Origin: Streptomyces sp. NBC_01788
Lineage (GTDB): Bacteria > Actinomycetota > Actinomycetes > Streptomycetales > Streptomycetaceae
Assembly: GCF_035917575.1 (NCBI RefSeq)
Contig: NZ_CP109090.1
Span: 3,038,001-3,102,000, forward strand
Length of the DNA stretch: 64,000 nucleotides
Direction of reading: 5' to 3'
Part shown: positions 7,083 to 13,173 of the stretch, in pieces
Numbering within the stretch: the stretch's first letter is position 1
Layout of the letters: each line of letters opens with the position of its first letter
Program-made: the position numbers and the translations under genes
Notes under the pieces: model-generated
The model's input: only the letters and a program-made list of their open reading frames with translations
Told to the model about the DNA's origin: nothing
The model's database searches: none

Positions 7083-8516
7083 ATGACCGGGCTGAACTCC
7101 CCCACCACCTCCCCCGCGGCCCCCACGGCAGCGGCCACCGCCACGCGCACCGCCGCCCCACGCCTCAAGCGCCGGGACGGGCCTCCGCGCCCCCGGGCCA
7201 CCCTGGCCGTGACCAGCGCGGCCACCACCGTGGCCCTGATGACGTACACGGCGCCGATCGTCACCCTCCGCGGCACCGCGGCCGCCCTGCACACTCCCCT
7301 CTCCGCCCAGGCATGGCTGCTCAACGGCACCCCGCTCGGCCTGGCCGCCCTCCTCCTGATCGCCGGCAGCCTCGCCGACGACTACGGGCGCCGCCGCGTC
7401 TTCCTGGCCGGCACGCTGTCCCTGGGCCTGACCACCGTGCTGGGCGCCCTGGCGACGACGACCTGGCAGTTCACGCTGGCCCGTATCGCCCAGGGCGGGG
7501 CGAGCGCGGCGCTGCTGGCCAGCAGCCTGGGCCTGCTCGTGCACGCCTTCCCCACCCCGCGCGGCCGGCTCCACGCGACCGGCGTCTGGGGCGCCTTCGT
7601 GAGCGGCGGCATCGCGGTCGGCCCGGTGGTCACGGGCGCCCTGCCCAACTGGCGGGCCGCCTACGCCGTCCTGGGCGTCGCCGCCCTGGTCACGGCCGCG
7701 CTCGGCACCCGCACCCTGTCGGAGTCCCGGGCGCCGAGGGGCGGCCGGCCGGACGTCCTCGGCGCACTGACCTTCGCACTGGCCCTGGTGGCCCTGGTGG
7801 CTGCCCTGACCCTGGGCCGGGACGGCTGGCTGCGGGCGCCGGTGGGACTGCTGCTCGCGGCGTCCGTGGCACTGCTCGGACTCTTCGCGCTGCTGGAGCG
7901 CCGCACCGGCACACCGATGATCGACCTGTCCCTGCTGCGCCGCCCCGGCTTCCTGGCCTCCTCGGCGGGCGGACTGTTCACGGGCCTGTCGGTGATCGGC
8001 CTCTTCAGCTTCCTGCCCGCGGTGCTCCAGCAGACGCTGGGCATGTCACCGCTGACCAGCGCCTGGCTGCTGCTGCTGTGGTCCGGCACCGGCTTCGTGG
8101 TGGCCCTCCAGGCCAAGCGCCTGGCGGGACGGGTGACGCCACGCCGGCAACTGGTCGTGGGCTTCGTCCTCCACGCGGCCGGCGTCCTGACGATGCTCGG
8201 CGCGCTCGGCTCCGGCTCCTGGCTCCGCCTGCTGCCGGGCCTGCTCCTTGGCGGCGTGGCCACCGGCCTGCTGAACGCCGCGCTGCCCCTCCTGTCTGTG
8301 GAGTCGGTCCCGCCGGAGCGCGCGGCGATGGGGTCCGGCGCCCAGCAGACCCTCCGCTACATCGGCTCCTGCGCCGGAGTCGCCCTGACCATCGCCCTCG
8401 CGACGTCGACGGGCAGCCTGACCAGGGGCGCCGACGTGGCGATGGTGCTGTCGGCGGGACTGGCGCTGGCGGGCGCGGTGGGCGTGGGGGTGTCGCGGGA
8501 GCGGAAGCGGGGATGA
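7083..8516 (+). CDS. MFS transporter, DHA2-type drug exporter
   Basis: A 477-residue multipass protein with roughly 14 hydrophobic segments. Motif A, SLADDYGRRRVFLAG, follows the second helix, and motif C is seen in GAFVSGGIAVGPVVTGALPN, which marks drug:proton antiporters. A GGAAGGG ribosome site precedes the ATG. The hydrophilic first 35 residues are cytosolic. Substrate unknown; the HxlR regulator with twin operators next door suggests induction by an electrophile or small aromatic toxin (inference). Confidence 0.9.
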   Translation: MTGLNSPTTSPAAPTAAATATRTAAPRLKRRDGPPRPRATLAVTSAATTVALMTYTAPIVTLRGTAAALHTPLSAQAWLLNGTPLGLAALLLIAGSLADDYGRRRVFLAGTLSLGLTTVLGALATTTWQFTLARIAQGGASAALLASSLGLLVHAFPTPRGRLHATGVWGAFVSGGIAVGPVVTGALPNWRAAYAVLGVAALVTAALGTRTLSESRAPRGGRPDVLGALTFALALVALVAALTLGRDGWLRAPVGLLLAASVALLGLFALLERRTGTPMIDLSLLRRPGFLASSAGGLFTGLSVIGLFSFLPAVLQQTLGMSPLTSAWLLLLWSGTGFVVALQAKRLAGRVTPRRQLVVGFVLHAAGVLTMLGALGSGSWLRLLPGLLLGGVATGLLNAALPLLSVESVPPERAAMGSGAQQTLRYIGSCAGVALTIALATSTGSLTRGADVAMVLSAGLALAGAVGVGVSRERKRG

Positions 8517-8603
8517 GGGCGCGGGGCGGGACGTACCGGCGCGGGCCGGGGACGTAGGAAGGACGGGGCTTGACACCAGGAGGCCCCGGGATGCCCCGGG
8601 GAT

Positions 8604-8622
8604 GGGGTCCCCTGGGGACCCC
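8604..8622 (+). terminator. GC-rich hairpin after the MFS gene
   Basis: GGGGTCCC-CTG-GGGACCCC forms an 8-bp stem with a 3-nt loop. It lies 88 bp past the MFS stop, in a GC-rich tract with further self-complementarity. There is no T-tract, so termination strength is uncertain. The rest of 8517-8682 holds no gene. Confidence 0.45.
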
Positions 8623-8682
8623 GGATTCCCCTGGCCTGCAGATACCTCACTTTTGTCACTCCCCGGCAGTACGGTGTCCCCC

Positions 8683-9723
8683 ATGCGCCCCGCCACGCCC
8701 GCCGAAGACGCCGACCACGCCACCGAAGCGGCCCGCCTCGAGCGGACCGCCGATCTGTACCCCGAGGACGCCGAGGCCCTCCTCCTCCAGGCCGCGGCCC
8801 ACCGGGAGCTGTCCGGCGACCGCCCCGCCGCGACGACCCTCTACGACCGGCTCCTGTCCTCCGACGCCGCCCTGGAGAACCCCCACCTGGTCCGGGCCCT
8901 CAAAGCCGCCAACCTCTGGGAGTACGGCCACGAGGCGGAGGCGAGAGCGATCATCGAGGGCGTCCGTTCCGCGGCGCCCCGCGACCCGGCGCCCTGGGTG
9001 ATCGTCGCGGAGTCCCTGGAGGCCCACGACGAACTCGAAGCAGCGCACGAGACGTTCACCCAGGGCGTGGAGCTGCTTCTCGCGGAGGCCCAGCAACCCC
9101 CGCGCGCCACCCACCCGCTCGTCTTCGGCCGCCACCGCGTCCGCCGCATGCTGGGCGCGGGCCACGACGACTGGGACATGCTGGCCGACACCCTGCACAA
9201 CTCCCCGGTCCCCCTGGACGAACTCCACGACCCGAAGCGCGTCTGGTCCCTCGGCTCGGAGAACCCGGCCGAACTGCAGGCGGAGATCACCCGCCTCCGT
9301 GCCGAACTCGGCGCCTACCGCGCGGCCCTCTCCCGTCCCTTCCCGGTGGCGGTCCTGCACTGGCCGGCGGAAGAACTGTCCGAACTGCTCACGGCCTACG
9401 ACGGCCTCACGGCCGAATACCCCTCCCACGCGACCCACTTGGCGACGATAGAGGCCTCCCTGCGCGAGCTGGCCTCCTCCGGCACCCCCAACCTGGGCAT
9501 CGTCACGGGCACGGTTCCCTCCTACGAGGCCTTCGCCGCCTCGGAGGCCGCCTCCCCGTCCGACCCGACCCTGTTGCCCCAGTACGCGACGACCCTGGCG
9601 GCCCGGGGCCGCGCGGTCGCCTGGCCACCGCAGCGGGGGTCACAGTGCTGGTGCGCCTCGGGGCAGGCGTACGGGGAGTGCCACGGGGCGACCAAGCCCG
9701 CCGAACCCGCCGGAACCGTCTGA
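8683..9723 (+). CDS. TPR-like protein with C-terminal SEC-C zinc motif
   Basis: A 346-residue protein. The first 150 residues are tetratricopeptide-like helical pairs (AEALLLQAAAHRELSGDRPA, then KAANLWEYGHEAEARAIIEG and WVIVAESLEAHDELEAAHET). The last 30 residues contain GSQCWCASGQAYGECHG, the C-x-C...C-H pattern of the SEC-C zinc-binding motif found at the end of SecA and in many regulatory adaptors. The ATG at 8683 is preferred over an in-frame GTG-rich upstream extension. No ribosome site is seen, and TACGGT at 8670-8675 may be a -10 box for a leaderless transcript. Function unknown. Confidence 0.8.
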   Translation: MRPATPAEDADHATEAARLERTADLYPEDAEALLLQAAAHRELSGDRPAATTLYDRLLSSDAALENPHLVRALKAANLWEYGHEAEARAIIEGVRSAAPRDPAPWVIVAESLEAHDELEAAHETFTQGVELLLAEAQQPPRATHPLVFGRHRVRRMLGAGHDDWDMLADTLHNSPVPLDELHDPKRVWSLGSENPAELQAEITRLRAELGAYRAALSRPFPVAVLHWPAEELSELLTAYDGLTAEYPSHATHLATIEASLRELASSGTPNLGIVTGTVPSYEAFAASEAASPSDPTLLPQYATTLAARGRAVAWPPQRGSQCWCASGQAYGECHGATKPAEPAGTV

Positions 9724-9734
9724 GCGCGCCGGAG

Positions 9735-9772
9735 GCGAGCGGGTTCAGTCCCGCGGGTTCAGTCCCGCTCGC
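9735..9772 (+). terminator. Inverted repeat containing a tandem 14-mer after the SEC-C gene
   Basis: GCGAGCGGG (9735-9743) pairs with CCCGCTCGC (9764-9772). The loop includes a perfect tandem duplication of GGGTTCAGTCCCGC (9741-9754 and 9755-9768). It starts 11 bp after the stop, as expected of a Streptomyces factor-independent terminator without a strong U-tract. Confidence 0.55.
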
Positions 9773-9980
9773 GGGCGCCGGCGTCAGCCGGCCGGTACGC
9801 GGGTCGGCCGGGACGACCCGCGCCGAAGGCCGTCACGAGCAGGTCGAGCAGCGGCGCCGAGCACGGGTGCGGGTCGCGGCGCGGAGTGAGCGTATGGATG
9901 CCGCGGGTCGGGGGATCCACGAGGGCCACCGCGGTGACATCGGTCCGCAGCGCGGCCGACCTGGCCGGCACCCCGGCCGA
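9759..9980 (-). pseudogene. LysR-type regulator C-terminal remnant
   Basis: The minus strand encodes TDVTAVALVDPPTRGIHTLT followed by PRRDPHPCSAPLLDLLVTAFG, which reads like the last strand and helix of a LysR substrate-binding domain (the usual hydrophobic-DPP-R-IHxLTRR...APLL pattern). Nothing upstream on this strand supplies the helix-turn-helix or the rest of the domain; that position is taken by an oppositely oriented NTF2-like gene. I read it as the surviving tail of a deleted gene. The short length makes this uncertain. Confidence 0.45.
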
Positions 9981-9999
9981 CCCGAAGGCCGACATCGCC

Positions 10000-10383
10000 G
10001 TGGCCGCCACGGTTCCCGCCGTGGACGGCGCCGTGCTCGAACCGCTGCGCCTCTACACCCAGGGCCACGCCACCGGCGACCCCGCCCACTTCCGCGAGGC
10101 GTTCCTGCCCACCGCCCACATCGAGGGCATCCGGGACGGCGCGTTCGTGTCATGGCGCCTGGACGAGTACTGCGGGCTCTTCCCCGGCCATCCGGCCACG
10201 GACGAGCCGACCCGCACCCGCCGCATCGACACCGTCGACGTCCACGGCACCGTAGCCACCGCGTCCATGACCCTCCGGCACGGCCCGGACACCTTCACCG
10301 ACGTCTTCCTGCTGGTCCAGGCCGGGGGAAGGTGGCGCATCGCGAACAAGGCGTACCACCGGACTCCCCGGCCGGCGGCGTGA
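10000..10383 (+). CDS. NTF2-like (putative lumazine-binding fold) protein
   Basis: A 127-residue frame from GTG 10000; a longer start at GTG 9886 would overlap the LysR remnant and adds a poorly structured leader, so the shorter form is preferred. The SnoaL/NTF2-like cone fold is indicated by VLEPLRLYTQGHATGDPAHF, REAFLPTAHIEGIRDGAFVS, VDVHGTVATASMTLRHGPDT and FTDVFLLVQAGGRWRIANKA. Small proteins of this type serve as enzymes or ligand binders; no catalytic role can be assigned. Nothing follows on this strand until the kinase. Confidence 0.75.
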   Translation: MAATVPAVDGAVLEPLRLYTQGHATGDPAHFREAFLPTAHIEGIRDGAFVSWRLDEYCGLFPGHPATDEPTRTRRIDTVDVHGTVATASMTLRHGPDTFTDVFLLVQAGGRWRIANKAYHRTPRPAA

Positions 10384-10512
10384 ACGTCCTGGCCCTTCTC
10401 GTCCCGACGGTGACGGCCGGCAACCACCCGCTTCCCGGCCCGCCCCGGCCGAGGTCCCCCGGCTCACGCCTGGCTGAGGGGACACCATCTCGGGCCACCT
10501 GATCTTGTCCCC

Positions 10513-10579
10513 CCAACAAGCTTTAAGGTGCTGCTTGTTGGTCGAGTCATCGGATCGGCGGATCAAGGGATCGGCGGAT
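10513..10579 (+). promoter_or_regulatory. Inverted repeat and repeated 12-mer upstream of the kinase
   Basis: CCAACAAGC (10513-10521) and GCTTGTTGG (10533-10541) are perfect 9-bp arms around an 11-nt AT-richer loop. Immediately downstream GGATCGGCGGAT occurs twice (10552-10563 and 10568-10579). The inverted repeat could be an operator or the terminator of the NTF2 gene; the direct repeats lie in the kinase 5' leader. Confidence 0.5.
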
Positions 10580-10604
10580 ACGGGGATCAGGGGGACGAGG
10601 GCCG

Positions 10605-12293
10605 ATGAACAACGCGGGTGCGACTGAGGTGTTCCAGCCCCTGCAACCGGACGACCCGCCCCTGGTGGCCGGTTACCGCCTCGCAGCCCGGCTCGGCGCG
10701 GGTGGCATGGGCCGGGTCTACCTGTCGCACACGCGGGGCGGACGGCCGGTGGCGATCAAGGTGGTCCGCCCGGAACTGGCCGACGACCCGGTTTTCCGGC
10801 GACGTTTCCGCCGGGAGATCACCGCGGCCCGGCGGGTCCGGGGCGCGTACACGGCCGAGCTGATCGACGCCGACGCGGACGGCGTACCGCCATGGCTGGC
10901 CACACTCTACGTACCCGGGCCCTCCCTGACCGAGGCCGTCGCCCGGCGCGGACCGCTGCCGGTTCCGGCGGTGCTGTGGCTGATGGCGGGGGTGGCCGAG
11001 GCGCTGCAGGCCATCCATGACGCGGGCATCGTGCACCGGGACCTGAAGCCGTCGAACGTGCTGCTGGCCACCGACGGCCCGCGCGTGATCGACTTCGGCA
11101 TCTCGCTGGCCTCGGACGTCACTTCGCACACCACTACGGGCGCCGCCATCGGCACACCGTCGTTCATGGCTCCCGAGCAGGCGTCCGCGGGCGAGCTGAC
11201 GGCGGCGACCGACATCTTCGCGCTCGGTCAGACGGCGGCGTTCGCGGCACTGGGCGAGCCGCTGTACGGGACCGGCCCGGCGGTCATGGTGCTCTACCGG
11301 ATCGTCAACGAGGAACCCGACCTCTCCCTCCTGCCCGAACAGCTCCGTCCGCTGCTCGCCCGGTGCCTGGCCACCGATCCGGAGGAACGCCCCACCCCGG
11401 CGGAGGTCGTCGAATGGTGCCGCCAACGGCTGGGCAAGGACGCCGACGCGGGCGGCGGACCGGCCGTCTGGCGGGAGATCGCGGGACCGGAGGTGACGGT
11501 CCCGCCCCCGGTCCCCAACCCCACCCAGGGCTACACGCTGCCCTCGGCCGGCTGGCCGCAGCCGGCCGTCCCGGCCGGACAGTCCGCGTGGCCACAGCCC
11601 ACGTGGCCGCGGCCGCCGATGCCTCCGAACCCGGCCGAGCGACGCACCCGCAGACGCCGCGCCGCCCTGATCGCGACCGCCTCCGTGACAGCGGGCGCCC
11701 TGCTGCTGACCGGCCTGACCTGGTCGGTCGTCAGCACGGTGAACCGGCTCCGCGCCTGGGAGACGGCAGCGTCCTCGACGCCCCCTCCGAAAACGTCCGC
11801 ACGGTCCTCGGCGCCCTCATCATCACCGGCAGCCACACCGGCCTCGAAGGCCGACGACCGGGCGCCAGGATCGTCGCACCCCTCCTCCACGGTGTCCAAG
11901 CCGCCGCGAGCCACCCCGTACGTCGGCATATCGCTGAACCAGAAGAACTCACTGGACTTCACGAAGGGGGTCGCGCGCAGCGACCGCAAGGGGGACATCC
12001 GCTTCGGCTGCAAGGAAGCCGGCTGCGAGCTGGAAAGCGACACCAGCACGATGGTCCTGTTGTTCGACGATCCCGGGGCCTCCTTCGAGGACTGCCGTGA
12101 CCTCCTCGCTGGTGCCGACAGTCACCGCGGCAACTATCGCCGCATATACCTGGCCGCAGCGGCGGCCGGCAGCGAGATCTGCGTCAAGCACCCCTCCGGA
12201 GACATCGCGCTCTTCTTGATCAGCGTGAAGTCGACCGCGCTACCGGAGGTGGGCTTCGTGATGGCGGACATGACGGTCTGGCGGGCCACGTAG
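10605..12293 (+). CDS. Transmembrane Ser/Thr protein kinase (PknB-like)
   Basis: A 562-residue receptor-type Hanks kinase. The kinase domain spans about residues 22-275: glycine loop LGAGGMGRVYL, ATP-binding lysine in VAIKVV, catalytic loop IVHRDLKPSNVLL, metal-binding VIDFGIS and FMAPEQASAG. A Pro/Gln/Trp-rich linker leads to one membrane helix at about 352-375, then a Ser/Thr/Pro spacer and an extracytoplasmic domain of about 130 residues with several cysteines (FGCKEAGCELES, SFEDCRDLL, SEICVKHPSG) likely forming disulfides. No PASTA repeats are present, so the sensor is not the usual muropeptide type. It is 103 bp ahead of the four-gene conflict operon; co-regulation is possible but not shown. 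Confidence 0.92.
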   Translation: MNNAGATEVFQPLQPDDPPLVAGYRLAARLGAGGMGRVYLSHTRGGRPVAIKVVRPELADDPVFRRRFRREITAARRVRGAYTAELIDADADGVPPWLATLYVPGPSLTEAVARRGPLPVPAVLWLMAGVAEALQAIHDAGIVHRDLKPSNVLLATDGPRVIDFGISLASDVTSHTTTGAAIGTPSFMAPEQASAGELTAATDIFALGQTAAFAALGEPLYGTGPAVMVLYRIVNEEPDLSLLPEQLRPLLARCLATDPEERPTPAEVVEWCRQRLGKDADAGGGPAVWREIAGPEVTVPPPVPNPTQGYTLPSAGWPQPAVPAGQSAWPQPTWPRPPMPPNPAERRTRRRRAALIATASVTAGALLLTGLTWSVVSTVNRLRAWETAASSTPPPKTSARSSAPSSSPAATPASKADDRAPGSSHPSSTVSKPPRATPYVGISLNQKNSLDFTKGVARSDRKGDIRFGCKEAGCELESDTSTMVLLFDDPGASFEDCRDLLAGADSHRGNYRRIYLAAAAAGSEICVKHPSGDIALFLISVKSTALPEVGFVMADMTVWRAT

Positions 12294-12396
12294 CCAGGCC
12301 GGATTGACCTGTCACGCACTGTCGCGACCTCGCCACCCTGCGATAGCCTGCCGGCTGACCGGTGACGGCACGACCAGCAGACACGCGAGGGGGATC

Positions 12397-13173
12397 GTGG
12401 CGCGGCGTGATGTGCGGGATCACTACGACGGGCTCGCAGCCGAGTACGACGAACATTGGGTCTACGGCCCGGAGTACATCCCCTGGATGTCCGGCCGGAT
12501 CGCGGAGGCGCTGACGCTCGGCCCCGACGACCGGATCGCCGACATCGGCTCCGGCACGGGCCTGTTCGCCCGCGAAGTCGCCCGGCAGATACAGCCGCGC
12601 CACCCCATTCTGTGCGTCGACCCCTCTGACGCCATGCTCCGGGGGCTCGGTACTCCGCCCCCGCCCTTGCTGACGCCGGTCGTCGCCTCCGCGGAGGACA
12701 TCGCCGAAGGACGGACCCGGCTGCCGTACGAGCAGCTCGACGCGATGTGGCTGAAGGAGTCGGTGCACCATGTGACCGACCAGGAGCGCACACTGCGAGG
12801 CCTTGCCGACCTGCTGGCCCCCGGCGGCCGACTGCTGGCGGTCATGCTTCCGGCCACCATCCAGTACCCACTGTTCAAGGCCGCCCTCGCCCGCTTCGAG
12901 GAACTGCAGCCGGACCCGGCCGTCATCCAGGGGCATCTGCGCACGGCGGGACTGGACGCCCGGCTCGACCACGTCGAGCACGAACTGCGAATCGACCGGG
13001 ACAGGTACCTCGGCATGGTCCGTGCCCGCTACATGTCCCTGCTCTCCACTTTCAGCGACAGTGAGATCGAGAAGGGCATCGCGGAGATGCGAGCCGCTCA
13101 CCCGGAGCCCGAGCTGGTCTTCCCCGACCGGTTCGCGTTCATCCTCGGACGACAGCCAAAGGAGCGCGCGTGA
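12397..13173 (+). CDS. Class I SAM-dependent methyltransferase, first gene of conflict operon
   Basis: A 258-residue methyltransferase from GTG 12397, with GAGGGG 4-9 nt upstream. Motif I is IADIGSGTGLFAREVARQIQ, the acidic loop is ILCVDPSDAML, and motif II/III are YEQLDAMWLKESVHHVTDQE and LADLLAPGGRLLAVMLPA. This resembles UbiE/Methyltransf_11 small-molecule or protein methyltransferases, not DNA methyltransferases: there is no PCQ or NPPY motif. Its stop overlaps the start of the next gene (GTGA), so it is translationally coupled to the HEPN-NTPase-FGE gene. It could modify a small molecule or a partner protein in the system. A TAGCCT -10-like hexamer lies at 12344-12349 without a clear -35. 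Confidence 0.82.
   Translation: MARRDVRDHYDGLAAEYDEHWVYGPEYIPWMSGRIAEALTLGPDDRIADIGSGTGLFAREVARQIQPRHPILCVDPSDAMLRGLGTPPPPLLTPVVASAEDIAEGRTRLPYEQLDAMWLKESVHHVTDQERTLRGLADLLAPGGRLLAVMLPATIQYPLFKAALARFEELQPDPAVIQGHLRTAGLDARLDHVEHELRIDRDRYLGMVRARYMSLLSTFSDSEIEKGIAEMRAAHPEPELVFPDRFAFILGRQPKERA

Noticed and set aside
9741..9768. Possible CRISPR repeats
   Set aside because: It is a single 14-bp tandem duplication without spacers. The other short tandem repeats in the window (850-891, 54744-54778, 56723-56794) also lack spacers, and no cas genes are present.
12397..13173. DNA methyltransferase as modification gene of the conflict operon
   Set aside because: Motifs fit the UbiE/Methyltransf_11 type, and neither a PCQ nor an (N/D)PPY motif is present.
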